Assembly: GCA_905221605.1 (NCBI GenBank)
Contig: CAJNDS010001347.1
Span: forward strand, 131,001-195,000
Direction of reading: 5' to 3'
Origin: Symbiodinium natans
Taxonomy: Eukaryota; Sar; Dinophyceae; Suessiales; Symbiodiniaceae
Length of the DNA stretch: 64,000 nucleotides
The notes beneath the pieces are model-generated. The model did not search any database and was not told the origin of the DNA. It saw only the letters and a list, made by a program, of their open reading frames with translations. Shown piece by piece: positions 10,736 through 20,124 of the stretch (positions are counted from its first letter, which is position 1; every line of letters starts with the position of its first letter). A program made the translations under genes and the position numbers.

Positions 10736-10802
10736 GCAATAAGTTGAATAACCTGCAGTCAATTACATGCGTGCAGCCTGAGGAAACACTTTGGGAACTT
10801 CA

Positions 10803-12272
10803 TCAAAGATGTAAGAGCTGATCATGGACCGCAGACCTATCACCACCAGCACCACCCCAGGTCACTACTGATCCATCTGCCAGGATCGCAGCAAATGCAT
10901 AATATGTGGCCTGAATCTGCTGAACATCTCTGAGTTGATCTTGGACAGCAGAACTATCACCACCATGACGTGCATCGCCCCAGGTAACTACTGATCCATC
11001 TGCCAGGATCGCAGCAAATGCAGCACTTGTGGCCTGTATCTGCTGAACATCTCTGAGTTGATCTTGGACAGCAGAACTATCACCACCAGCACCACCCCAG
11101 GTCACTACTGATCCATCTGCCAGGATCGCAGCAAATGCATAATATGTGGCCTGAATTTGCTGAACATCTCTGAGTTGATCTTGGACGGCAGAACTATCAC
11201 CACCACGATATGCATCGCCCCAGGCAACTACTGATCCATCTGCCAAGATCGCAGCAAACGCACAACTTGTGGCCTGAATCTGCTGAACATCTCTGAGTTG
11301 ATCTTGGACAGCAGAACTATCACCACCACGATATGCACCGCCACAGGCAACTACTGATCCATCTGTTAGGATCGCAGCAAACGCAGCACTTGTGGCCTGA
11401 ATCTGCTGAACATCTCTGAGTTGATCTTGGACAGCAGAACTATCACCACCAGCACCACCCCAGGTCACTACTGATCCATCTGCCAGGATCGCAGCAAATG
11501 CATAATATGTGGCCTGAATCTGCTGAACATCTTTGAGTTGATCTTGGACAGCAGAACTATCACCACCATGACGTGCATCGCCCCAGGAAACTACTGATCC
11601 ATCTGCCAGGATCGCAGCAAACGCAGAACTCGTGGCCTGAATCTGCTGAACATCTCTGAGTTGATCTTGGACAGCAGAACTATCACCACCAGCACCACCC
11701 CAGGTCACTACTGATCCATCTGCCAGGATCGCAGCAAATGCATAATATGTGGCCTGAATCTGCTGAACATCTCTGAGTTGATCTTGGACAGCAGAACTAT
11801 CACCACCACGATATGCATCGCCCCAGGCAACTACTGATCCATCTGTCAGTGTCGCAGCAAATGCATAATATGTAGCCTGAATCTGCTGAACATCTCTGAG
11901 TTGATCCTGGACGGCAGAGTTGTCACTACCGTCCTCTTTCCTTTTCCCTTTCCCTTCCCCTTTCCCTTTGCCTTTGCCCCATGTGATGACCTTGTCACCT
12001 CCACGGCAGAAGAGAACAAAAGCTGCTGTTGTGGCAGCAATGTGTGGTTGTTGGGCAATTGCTGTCAGGTGGTCTCCATTTCGAAGTCCAGCCGCTTCCA
12101 AGGACTGTCCCATGTCACTGAGGGCATGTCCCTCGGCAGTGACAAGCTTCAGGAAACCTTTTCCAAGAGACTGTTGGACAAGAAGCTTCAAGTCTCCAAC
12201 CGTATAGAGCTGGGGAACTGCTAGGCTTGTCCCATTTCCGCTAGGCCAAGCAACGTGAATCTCAACATGCAT
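10803..12272 (-). CDS. Ubiquitin-like + RCC1-type repeat protein (HERC-like), intronless
   Basis: 489 residues. Residues 1-73 form a ubiquitin-like beta-grasp segment (MHVEIHVAWPSG... LRNGDHLTAIAQQ). Residues 99-113 are a Gly/Lys run encoded by a CCTTTC-type microsatellite. From residue 120 come nine repeats of 39 or 41 residues with core AVQDQLRDVQQIQ, AFAAILADGSVV and TWG, ending in a truncated tenth (AVHDQLLHL). The DGSVVxWG core is that of RCC1/HERC beta-propeller blades. Proteins of this design are abundant in dinoflagellates and usually auto-labelled HERC E3 ligases, but no HECT domain is present here, so ligase activity should not be assumed. There is no intron in 1.47 kb, unlike the exon-shattered genes nearby. 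The ATG at 12272 is supported by the domain starting at residue 1. Confidence 0.85.
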   Translation of the reverse strand: MHVEIHVAWPSGNGTSLAVPQLYTVGDLKLLVQQSLGKGFLKLVTAEGHALSDMGQSLEAAGLRNGDHLTAIAQQPHIAATTAAFVLFCRGGDKVITWGKGKGKGEGKGKRKEDGSDNSAVQDQLRDVQQIQATYYAFAATLTDGSVVAWGDAYRGGDSSAVQDQLRDVQQIQATYYAFAAILADGSVVTWGGAGGDSSAVQDQLRDVQQIQATSSAFAAILADGSVVSWGDARHGGDSSAVQDQLKDVQQIQATYYAFAAILADGSVVTWGGAGGDSSAVQDQLRDVQQIQATSAAFAAILTDGSVVACGGAYRGGDSSAVQDQLRDVQQIQATSCAFAAILADGSVVAWGDAYRGGDSSAVQDQLRDVQQIQATYYAFAAILADGSVVTWGGAGGDSSAVQDQLRDVQQIQATSAAFAAILADGSVVTWGDARHGGDSSAVQDQLRDVQQIQATYYAFAAILADGSVVTWGGAGGDRSAVHDQLLHL

Positions 12273-12346
12273 GGGTTCCTGAGATCAAATTCGTTTCAAA
12301 TCAAAGCATCCAAGCCATCCGAAGACTGCCATCGACGCCGAGAAAT

Positions 12347-12359
12347 CTTGAGCCAAATG
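12347..12359 (-). other. Candidate relict dinoflagellate spliced-leader end
   Basis: In the sense of the RCC1-type gene this reads CATTTGGCTCAAG. The 3' end of the DinoSL is CATTTTGGCTCAAG, so it matches except for one missing T, about 75 nt upstream of the start codon and in the right orientation. The 5' part of the leader is not recognisable. Confidence 0.5.
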
Positions 12360-12522
12360 TGTGCAGAGTTCGTGATTCCAGCAGCATTTCACACCAACTC
12401 CCTAGGTCTGAAACAGGGTTTCCTGTGACGCACAGGGCGAACCGCCATTGATCATGAACAACTACCAACAGGTTTCAAAACTACGCAGGAACACGAACTG
12501 CAAAGGTTGATGAGGAACCAAA

Positions 12523-12620
12523 GTCGGAACTATTCGTCAATTCACACAACAAGTATTAGTGCGCCTGCGATCCTGTTCGATCGGGACGGCTGCTAATTGT
12601 CCTTAAAGATTCGATACATC
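12523..12620. repeat. Degenerate direct repeat upstream of the RCC1-type gene
   Basis: Partner of 10637-10735. Spacing of about 1.9 kb and equal orientation fit the spacer of a former tandem gene array, or flanks duplicated on insertion. Confidence 0.4.
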
Positions 12621-12722
12621 AAGTGCTGCCTGCTTTTGGTCTAGGTTTGAAAGGTAGCAAATTGGTCTATGACATCATCTAAACAATGGCTCACATGTCA
12701 CGTCCACCCGCCTCCTTGATGA

Positions 12723-12845
12723 CTTTTTCGGGCGGAGGACCCCCTGCAATCTGAGCCCTCTGCCCCTGAAGCTACAGAGCCTCAAGCCATGAAGAGCGCT
12801 AAACCCTCCGGAGCCCGGACGTCGTCAGCCCTGAAAGAGCCCTAA
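12723..12845 (+). CDS. Exon-like island, plus strand
   Basis: Plus frame AEDPLQSEPSAPEATEPQ then AMKSAKPSGARTSSALKEP and TAA; Pro/Ser/Glu-rich. May continue after the repeat at 12861-12896. Function unknown. Confidence 0.3.
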   Translation, partial: LFRAEDPLQSEPSAPEATEPQAMKSAKPSGARTSSALKEP

Positions 12846-12860
12846 GTCCCAAACCGCAGG

Positions 12861-13455
12861 GTTTAGGGTTTAGGGTTTAGGGTTTAGGGTTTAGGGCCCT
12901 CTCAGCCCCAGACGAGCAAGCCCCACAGAGAGCCCCCCTGCAGAAAATGCCAGCGCCTTTCCACTGGAATGTCTGGGAGTAGGTCCTCGGAGGTGGCAAC
13001 GTCGACCCAAGGCCCCCGTAAACCCAAAACCCCTAAGGCCCCGAAGATCCCCTAAACCCTAAGCCCTAAAAAACTTGGGCCGAAGGAGGAAAGCGACCGC
13101 GCCTCATTGTGTACCCTCTCTCATCTGGTCATTTTAGCTGCTCTCCGAAACCTTCTCACCGTTCAGGAGCAAGGTGTCTATTTGCCCTCTTTGAGAGGAA
13201 AAAGCTTTGCTTGTGTAGATGCCACGAACCCTGACCCGAAAAGCCGGTATACGGCCCACAGAAGTTACAGTTAGTTAGGTTGCAGGGATTAGGATACTTT
13301 TAAACCCTAAACCCTAAACCCTAAACCCTTAAGAGGTTAGAGGTTGCGGTTTGGGACTTTTGGGGACCTTCGACAAAAAGAGTGGGGCAGGGTGTTGGAT
13401 ATCCCTAGACCCTAAACCCTAAACCCCAAACCCTAAACCCTAAACCCTAAACCCT
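12861..13455. repeat. Telomere-type tracts
   Basis: TTTAGGG 12861-12896; CCCTAAA 13303-13330 and 13408-13455. Unique DNA between holds no called gene after 13050. Confidence 0.85.
12901..13050 (+). CDS. Exon-like island, plus strand
   Basis: Plus frame LSPRRASPTESPPAENASAF then PLECLGVGPRRWQRRPK is open and similar in composition to 12723-12845. No domain recognised. Confidence 0.25.
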
Positions 13456-13457
13456 AA

Positions 13458-13558
13458 GCCCGGGGAGGGAAGTCATCGAGGGCCCGGCGACGTGCCCATG
13501 TGAGGCACCTCCGTAGCCGGGCAGACAGCGCTCGACCCAAAGATTCAGGGGACTCAGA
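13458..13558 (-). CDS. Exon-like island, minus strand
   Basis: Open minus-strand reading SESPESLGRALSARLRRC then LTWARRRALDDFPP, after CGAG|TCT. An internal GGAG|GTG acceptor offers a shorter exon. Lies between CCCTAAA (13408-13455) and TTTAGGG-type (13580-13772) tracts. Confidence 0.35.
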
Positions 13559-13579
13559 CTCGTAACACTAAAGTTGTAC

Positions 13580-14049
13580 CCCTTAAGGTTGGGGTTTGGG
13601 GTTTGGGGTTTGGGGCTTAGGGTTTAGGGGTTTAGGGTTTAGGGGCTTGGGGTTTTAGAGTTTCAGGGTTTAGGGTTCTAGGGTTCTATGGTTCTAGGGT
13701 TCTAGGGTTTCGGGTTTAGGGTGTAGGGTGTAGGGTTTAGGGTTTAGGGTTTAGGGTTTAGGGTTTAGAAACCTATAAGCTTCGTAAATCCTCTAAAACC
13801 AAGCCTAAACCGGACGTTAGGCTCTACTTCTCAGGGCACAGGTATCTGCAACTTCCAGGCATACAGCGCTACAAAGTGCCATAAACCCTTGACATCACTC
13901 TAGAACCCTAAACCCTAAACCCTAAACCCTAAACCCTGAACCCTGAACCCTAAACCCTAAACCCTAAACCCTAAACCCTAAACCCTAAACCCTAAACCCT
14001 AAACCCTAAACCCTAAACCCTAAACCCTAAACCCTAAACCCTAAACCCA
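13580..14049. repeat. Telomere-type tracts
   Basis: TTTGGGG/TTTAGGG/TTCTAGGG/TGTAGGG blocks 13580-13772; CCCTAAA 13905-14049, nearly perfect. Confidence 0.9.
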
Positions 14050-14093
14050 CACCTACACCCCAAACCCTGAAACCCCGGACCGGACCACCCGGC

Positions 14094-14144
14094 CTTCACG
14101 TAGTTCTTTTTGGACTTGAGCAGGTTGGCCGTTGCTCGATTGAC
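14094..14144 (-). CDS. Candidate exon of the 14-16 kb gene
   Basis: 51 nt after ATGGCAG|GTC; encodes VNRATANLLKSKKNYVK; donor AAG|GCCGGG in phase 0. Confidence 0.6.
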
Positions 14145-16284
14145 CTGCCATCGTCTTGGGAAGGGGTCCTATAGGGTCTGCAAAGGGTTGAGGGATAATA
14201 TAGGGTTCAGGGTATAGGGTTTTTAGGGCTTAGGGTCTAGGGTTTAGGGATAAAGGGTTCTTGGGTTTCGAAGGTTTCGGGTTAGTGTGGTTTTGTGGTT
14301 TAGGGCTGTAGGGTTTAGGGTTTATAAGGTTCAGGACTTGGGGGTTTAGGGGTTCATAAGGTTTAGGGCTAGGGTAAGAAGGGTGACTGGGCCCTGGGTT
14401 ACAGGGCTTCCGGCTGACGCTTATGATGCACTGCAGAGGAGCTCTCTATGTTCTGGGATTAGCGTGCAGGGTTTAGACTTCAGACCCTAGGGTGTGTAGG
14501 GATCCTAAGCCCTAAACCCTGAACCCTATACCCTAAACCCTAAACCCTAAACCCTAAACCCATCCTGAATGGCATCTTGTATTGCTTGGAGCTCTGGAAT
14601 GTCAAACTACTACGCTGCCAGGAGGCGTCCACAAGCTTCTGCACCCAGAGCAGGGCTCAGCGTCTAGGGTTTTGGGTGTAAGGGCTTAAGCCCTAACCCT
14701 AAACCCTAAACCCTAAACCCCAAACCCCAAACCCCAAACCCCAAACCCCAAACCCCAAACCCCAAACCCCAAACCCTGGACTGCGGTGTGCTTGGGGATT
14801 GGGGGGGTTGAAGGGCTCATAGGGGTTCTGGGCTTACAGGCTTCTGCAACCCCTGTGCTTCTAGGGAGTATGAGTCTATGGGCTTACGAGGACTCTATGA
14901 ACTTAAGAGATTTCAAGCTTTAGGGTTGAAGGTGCTTAAGTGGGACGGGTTTCAGGGCTTGGGGTCTAGGCTCTAAACCCTAAACCCCAAACCCAAAACC
15001 CAAAACCCTAAACCCTAGACGCTAAGTCCCGGCGGATGAATCTGCGCCTCGAGGTCAACGAACACGGGCTCGTCGCCGAAATCTTTCTCGTACCTGCGGT
15101 CAAGAATCAGGGCAACTTAGGGTTTAGGGTTTAGGGTTTAGGGTTTAGGATTTACAGACTGCCGTATGCTCGGGGGGCTTGAAGATCTTCTTGGGTTCAG
15201 GGCTTAAGCCCTGCATCCGAAACCCTACAAAATCCCAATACATCCGAAGCCCTGAGCTGATACCCTACAGCCCTAAACCCATCAAGTCCCCCAGCTGGTA
15301 GCCCTAAAACCCTCGTACCCGAAATCCCTACAACAGACTCTTACACACCGTAAACCCTAAAGTCTAACCCTAAACCCTAAATTGTGCAAACCCTAAACCT
15401 TCGTTTTCTAGAAATGAGACTAGTACGTATCACATGAACCCTCAAGTTCTGCACTAACGTTTCAACATTTGTTGTCGGTCTGATGGTAACACACTCATGG
15501 AAGCTGCCGACGAACCAGAGGCGCCCTCAGGGATGTAGGGCTTATAACTTTCCGCAGATGTTTGAGCTCTGGGGTGTACAGGTAGCGATCCTGGTGCCCA
15601 ATTCGTCAAGCTTCCCACAATATTGCGAACAAAACCCTAAACCCTAAACCCTAAACCCTAGACCCTAGACCCTAAACCCTAAACCCTAAACCCTAAACCC
15701 TAAACCCTGCACACCTTCCCTGGTCTCTCGGATGTGTACTCGAGAGCTGTGCAGGTCGGCAGTCATGGAGCCATGGGACAGCACAGCAAAAGCTGTGTAC
15801 TCTGCCCTGCCAGGATGGAGGTTCATGGTACTTCTAAACCAATTCTAACTGTGCTGAAAGGGGTTGAGAGTTTAGGGTTTAGGGTTTAGGGTTTAGGGTT
15901 TAGGGTTTAGGGTAGCTGTACTTATAACTGTACTTATAATCACATTAGGGCACTTAAGGGGCTAATCAGTGGGCTTGAAGGACGGTTCCAAGTACCCCTA
16001 AACCCTAAACCCTAAACCCCTTTACGTACCATGAAGCTCCAAGCATGGCAGCAATCTTTGCGCCGCTGTCGGGCGCCTGGGTACCCAAAGCCGAAAATTC
16101 TGGGGCAAGATTTAGGGTTTAGGGTTTAGGGCTTAGAGTTTAGGGTTAAGTGGTTTAGGGTTTAGGGTTTATAAGGGTTTAGGGTTTAGGGTTTAGGGTT
16201 TAGGGTACCCACAGCAGAAGTGTAGGGCTCAGTTGGGAATTTTGGCTTTCCGCCAAGATCGGGAGCCCCGTTGCGCAAGAGAGC
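14094..16284 (-). CDS. Multi-exon gene of unknown function (partial, 5 exons)
   Basis: Exons at 16284-16267, 16076-16030, 15806-15753, 15093-15048 and 14144-14094 join in frame, each after an AG|G acceptor, with donors GC, GT, GC, GC, GC. The product reads ALLRNG, APDSGAKIAAMLGAS, AEYTAFAVLSHGSMTAD, YEKDFGDEPVFVDLE, VNRATANLLKSKKNYVK with split codons between. I do not recognise the family. Telomere-type arrays fill the introns. Further exons on either side are likely (13458-13558 is a candidate downstream). Confidence 0.55.
14562..14655 (-). other. Exon-like island, minus strand
   Basis: Minus reading ALLWVQKLVDASWQRSSL is open between two arrays, but no AG|G acceptor precedes it, so it fails the rule followed by its neighbours. 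Confidence 0.2.
14690..14777. repeat. CCCTAAA tract passing into CCCCAAA block
   Basis: About three CCCTAAA then about nine perfect CCCCAAA units, a homogenised variant block. Confidence 0.9.
15048..15093 (-). CDS. Candidate exon of the 14-16 kb gene
   Basis: 46 nt after CCGCAG|G; encodes YEKDFGDEPVFVDLE; donor GAG|GCGCAG in phase 0. Strongly coding-like composition. Confidence 0.6.
15753..15806 (-). CDS. Candidate exon of the 14-16 kb gene
   Basis: 54 nt after TGGCAG|G; encodes AEYTAFAVLSHGSMTAD; donor CT|GCACAG. The frame stays open beyond the donor (LHSSRVHIRETREG), so the exon may be longer. A dispersed motif (15816-15833) sits just upstream in sense. Confidence 0.55.
15816..15833. repeat. 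Dispersed 18-22 nt motif (five copies)
   Basis: AAGTACCATGAACCTCCA on one strand or the other at 15816, 45824, 46741 and 47359, with a variant (GTACCATGAAGCTCCAAG) at 16025. Two copies lie a few bases before an AG|G in minus-strand sense. Confidence 0.6.
16030..16076 (-). CDS. Candidate exon of the 14-16 kb gene
   Basis: 47 nt after ACCCAG|G; encodes APDSGAKIAAMLGAS; donor TG|GTACGT. Flanked by a CCCTAAA tract on the low side and a TTTAGGG tract on the high side. Confidence 0.5.
16267..16284 (-). CDS. Candidate micro-exon of the 14-16 kb gene
   Basis: 18 nt, TTGAG|GCT to GGG|GCT, encoding ALLRNG. In phase with the next exon but so short that chance is possible. Confidence 0.3.
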
Positions 16285-17413
16285 CTCAAAAACCTAAATC
16301 CTTAACCCTAAACTCTAAACCCTGAAACCTAAACCCTAAACCCTAAACCCTAAACCCTAAGCCCAAAACCCTAAACCCTAAGCCCAAAACCGCAAACCTC
16401 ACACCCCTTCACACGAAGGCAACGAAAGCAGACATCTCGGGCGCACGAGGTACCGCGCCTCAATGATCCTGTCACAAGGTGCTTAAAGCTTAGGCTGCTT
16501 AGGATTGTACAGTTGGTTTAGGGTTTAGGGTTTAGGGTTTAGGGTTTAGGGTTTAGGGTTTAGGGTTTAGGGTTTAGGGTTTAGGGTTTAGGGTTTAGGG
16601 TTTAGGGTTTAGGGTTTCAGGAGATCTGAGGGTTTAGGGTCTACGGTTTCAAGTGCAGAGCTTCAAGGTTTCTCGACAAGGAACCTCCCAAATCCCTGAG
16701 CTTTGATCTTCACAAGATAAACCCTGTAGACCCTTAAGCCTTCGAACCTGAACCAGGGAGTTCCCCGAGCAGGTTTGGGGTTTGGGATTGGGATTTGGGG
16801 TTTTAGGGCTTGGGGGTGAAGGTTGAGGGTGCAGCACTGTCAAACGCCCGACCACGCAGTGCGCCGATGGCGCATCGAGGGTTTAAAAAGACAGCCATAA
16901 GCAACCCTAAACCCCAAACCCCAAACCCAAAACCCTAAAACCCTAAACTGGCGCTGTACCCTAAACCCACTGAAGCTTCCAGGGCTCGAATGCCCAACGG
17001 AGCGGAACTGGACCTCTGCCCCTTCGAACCCCAATTCCTGCCGAACCCTGAATGCAAAAAAACACCCGAAATTCTAAGCCTGAAATCTTAGGGTTGAGGG
17101 CTGAGGTTTCTTTACGAACGACGTGCCACAGGTGAACCTCCCACGATCCAAACAAAAAAAACCTCCAAACCGCCTTCCTCTCACTGCCCCCCTCCCGTCC
17201 TAAACCCTAAACCTCAAACCCTAAGCCCCTAAACCCAACAAACCCCCTAAAACCTGTAAACCCTAAACCCTAAACCCTGAACCCTAAAACCCAAACCCCT
17301 AAACCCTAAACCCTAAACCCTACAAACCTTCCTAGAAACACAAAGCAGGTCACCTCCCGGCGCCGAAGCCGCTCTCTCCAGCGGCACGTGCTGACTGGGC
17401 GACCGTCGGGTGA

Positions 17414-18075
17414 GGTTTAGGGCTAGGGCTGGGGCTAGGGTTAGTGTCAGGTTTAGGACCCAAGGTTAAGCGATCAGGTTGGGCTAGGCTGGATAAAGAC
17501 TAGCTGGAGGTTAGGTGGGCTTGGTTAGCTTAGTGGTCGGTTGGGTTTGAGTTTGATCAGCTTAGGTTGGGTCAAGGGGTAGGTTATAATTAGGTTGAGG
17601 CAAGGTTAGGCTTAGGGCAGGTTAGGGTGAGCCTTATAGGGTTAGGGTTAAGGGTTAGGTTCGGGTCGGGATAGGGATAGGTTAGACTTAGGGTAGCTTC
17701 GGTTCGTTTAGGCTCAGGTTGGACGAAGGTTGGTAGGCTAAGTTTGGGGTGTTAGAGTTTGCTCGGGTTAGGTTAGGGTCAGGCTGGAACTATGTCAGGT
17801 TAGACGTAAGTTGGTTAGGTTTTGGGCTCTGTTAGGGCTCTCTTAGGATTAGGTTAAGTTGGGTTGTTGTGGCTGGGTTAGATTGGGGTTAGATTCGGTC
17901 AGAATGAGTTAGGTTAGGTGAGCTTGGGGCTGTGCTGCTTAGACAGCTAGGACATAGGTTGCTTGGGTGAAGGTTAGGTTTGGCCAAGGGGAAGGTTGGG
18001 GCTCGGCTAGGGTTGCTCAGGCTAAGGTTAGACTAGCCTAGGTTTAGGGTTCAGCTAGGTTAGGATAGAACTGGA
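17414..18075. repeat. Degenerate GGTTAG-type repeat, block 1
   Basis: A run of GGTTAGG, GCTTAGG, GGGTTAG and GGCTAGG words, with almost no TTTAGGG. Distinct in texture from all other repeat in the window. Block 2 is at 18450-18580. Confidence 0.8.
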
Positions 18076-18088
18076 GAGCTGGATAAGA

Positions 18089-18379
18089 TCAGCTTACGTC
18101 GTACATCAGAAGCTCCTCATTGACGTCTGGCTCCTGGTTTGGGGCGGGCGCAGCTTTGCAAATCGTCGTGGGGACTGCGGCCCGGTCGGCAAGCTTTGCA
18201 GGGGACGAAAGATAGCGGTTACGTTTAGGACCTTTCCTGTTCAGCAAGCGTATCTGCAAAGCAAATGTAACTGACCTAAAGCCCCACCCTTTCATTTGCA
18301 GCCCTTTCTGCCGCTGGCCTCTCTTACGTGCCTCAGTTGCGCAGCCCCTGATCCAGGGCGTTTTGGCGCGGTTGCGCAT
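18089..18379 (-). CDS. Possible 3' exon(s) of a small basic protein gene
   Basis: 96-codon minus frame rich in Arg/Lys (CATEARKRGQRQKGLQMKG ... NRKGPKRNRYLSSPAKLAD), ending NEELLMYDVS and a stop. It lies between two blocks of degenerate GGTTAG-type repeat (17414-18075 and 18450-18580), which look unlike the rest of the window. Not recognised. Confidence 0.4.
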   Translation of the reverse strand: MRNRAKTPWIRGCATEARKRGQRQKGLQMKGWGFRSVTFALQIRLLNRKGPKRNRYLSSPAKLADRAAVPTTICKAAPAPNQEPDVNEELLMYDVS

Positions 18380-18449
18380 CTCCAGCCGTCATTGCTATGA
18401 TGAATGCCTGTCGGTCCGGCAACAGCTTTTGCAGTCTTGTGGCGACCAA

Positions 18450-18580
18450 GGAGATGAGGTTAGGTTAGGATTAGGTTAAGTTGGGGTCAGGCAAGGGTTA
18501 GGCTAGGTTAGGGCTGGGTTGCGTTGGGTTAGTGTTAGGGTTAGGATTAGTTAGGGTTCGGGTTGGGGTTAGGGCTAAGT
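18450..18580. repeat. Degenerate GGTTAG-type repeat, block 2
   Basis: Same words and strand as 17414-18075, on the other side of the coding-like segment 18089-18379. Confidence 0.8.
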
Positions 18581-18696
18581 TAGGCCCTAAACCTTAACCC
18601 CAAACCCCAAATCCCAAACCCTAAACCCCTAAACCCTATTCTCCTCTCGTACCAAGAAACATCCGAAACCCGACGCCCGAAACCCTAAACCCTATA

Positions 18697-18820
18697 CTAG
18701 GCACAAGAGCAAGCTAGGAAGAAGGGTCCCCGATTTGGCTCACAGGGGCTTGTACGGGAACCCCATAAAAGGGTTTAGGGTTTAGGGTTTAGAGTTTAGG
18801 GTTTAGGCCTAGGGTCCTAG
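18697..18820. mobile_element. CTAGACCCAG-family element with internal telomere tract
   Basis: Begins CTAGGCACAAGAGCAAGCTAGGAAGAAGGG, given here as CTAGGCACAAGAGC then AAGCTAGGAAGAAGGG, and ends GGGTCCTAG; the middle holds TTTAGGG units. Confidence 0.45.
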
Positions 18821-18915
18821 TCTAGAGGCCCACGAGCCCGCGACGTCTCGCGAAGGCTGTGGAAGTTTTCTCCGGCACCTTCGGGCATCGTACAGCGCCC
18901 TAGGCCCGAAGACCG
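18815..18915 (-). CDS. Exon-like island, minus strand
   Basis: Open minus reading PSVFGPRALYDARRCRRK then LPQPSRDVAGSWASR between TTTAGGG tracts. Not recognised. Confidence 0.3.
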
Positions 18916-19240
18916 AGGGTTTAGGGTTTAGGGCTTAGGGTTTAGGGTTTAGGGTTTAGGGTCTAGGGTTAGGGTTTAGGGTTTAGGGTTTAGGGTTTAG
19001 CGGTTTCGGAGTTTGGCGGTCTATACAGGAGCTTAGGAATTTTGGAGTTGAATGCCCCTGCGCGCCTCAACGCTAAACACACTGCTAAGGAACTTAACTT
19101 GGTAGGCGACCGCTATTGTAAACAACGAGGTTTCATTGTGGTAACTCAGCTTTAAGATGCTTAACAGCCCTGACCCTGGAATGTTCAGGGTTTAGGGTTT
19201 ACGGCTTAGGGTTGAGGGTTTAGGGTTTAGGGTTTAGGGC
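18910..19240. repeat. TTTAGGG tracts
   Basis: 18910-19005 and 19187-19240; unique DNA between shows no convincing frame. Confidence 0.85.
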
Positions 19241-19359
19241 TAGAACCCTCAACCCGAACCAACAGCGCGGAACCCGGAGTCCGCCCAAAGCCCCAAAACA
19301 ACAACCTCGCGGAGGCATGCGGCTTTTGGGGTTTGGGGTTTAGGGTTTAGGGTTAGGGC

Positions 19360-19633
19360 TTAGAAGCACCTTCTTCGGCACCTTCTTGACCACGACCTCC
19401 TTCAATTTTTCGGGAAGATGCAACACACAAGCGCGCAGCGAAACAAGAGCTCTTTCTGACTGACCGTGAGCGTCCCGGACGCTGGGCACCATCAAGCTTT
19501 CGGACGCGACGCGGCTTGCGCTTGACTTCCGCGCCTTCTTCTTTGCAGGCGAGCCCACACTGACTCGACCAGGTCCACCAAGCCCCGTCGCTCGCGCTGG
19601 CCCTGGCTCTGCCACATCAACGTGTGCCCGCAA
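19360..19633 (-). CDS. Possible exon, minus strand
   Basis: Reads RAHVDVAEPGPARATGLGG, then VSVGSPAKKKARKSSASRV, then LHLPEKLKEVVVKKVPKK. AKKKARK is an NLS-like basic cluster. The frame ends in the telomere-type tract at 19325-19360. Confidence 0.4.
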
Positions 19634-19671
19634 AGCCTCTAGTCGGGTGCCAATTCATGGGGTGGGCCGCC

Positions 19672-20120
19672 CTACCCGACCCCCTGAATGACCCCCGCAG
19701 AACTACAGACACCCCATGACACCCCCGCAGAACCCGACGAGCCCCGCATAGCCACGCAGAACCTATAGGGAAGACTACAATAGCCTTGTGGAGAAGTTCG
19801 CAGAACCGCCCGCTGCCTCGCAGAAGCGCGGGTGCCCCGCAAAAACATGTTATTTGCATCTAAACACACCACTGGAACCTAGGCGATCTCTGCAGAAAGG
19901 TAGCAAGGTGGACTACCGACTGGGCCCAGTTCAGCCATAAGATGTATACACTGGCACCATCCAAAAAGCAATGAACAAGAATCGACACAGTAAAAATGCT
20001 AAGAGTGCGGCGAAGAAGAATGAACATCCCAACAGTGATGAGCGAAAATTACAGCAAGCATATACATACTTGCTTATGCTCCACCACACGTACACCTGAG
20101 AGAAAAAGTTTGAATACCCC
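19672..20120. other. CCCCGCAGAA-type degenerate repeat, then unique DNA
   Basis: 19672-19850 has repeated CCCCGCAGAAC-like words that open frames in several phases. 19860-20120 is unique; I see no feature there. Confidence 0.5.
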
Positions 20121-20124
20121 CCAA

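Larger units (their letters stand above)
15118..17325. repeat. Series of telomere-type tracts
   Basis: TTTAGGG 15118-15150, CCCTAAA 15630-15709, TTTAGGG 15871-15913, CCCTAAA 16000-16018, TTTAGGG 16110-16206, CCCTAAA 16333-16400, TTTAGGG 16512-16619 (perfect), degenerate CCCTAAA 17190-17325. Confidence 0.9.
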
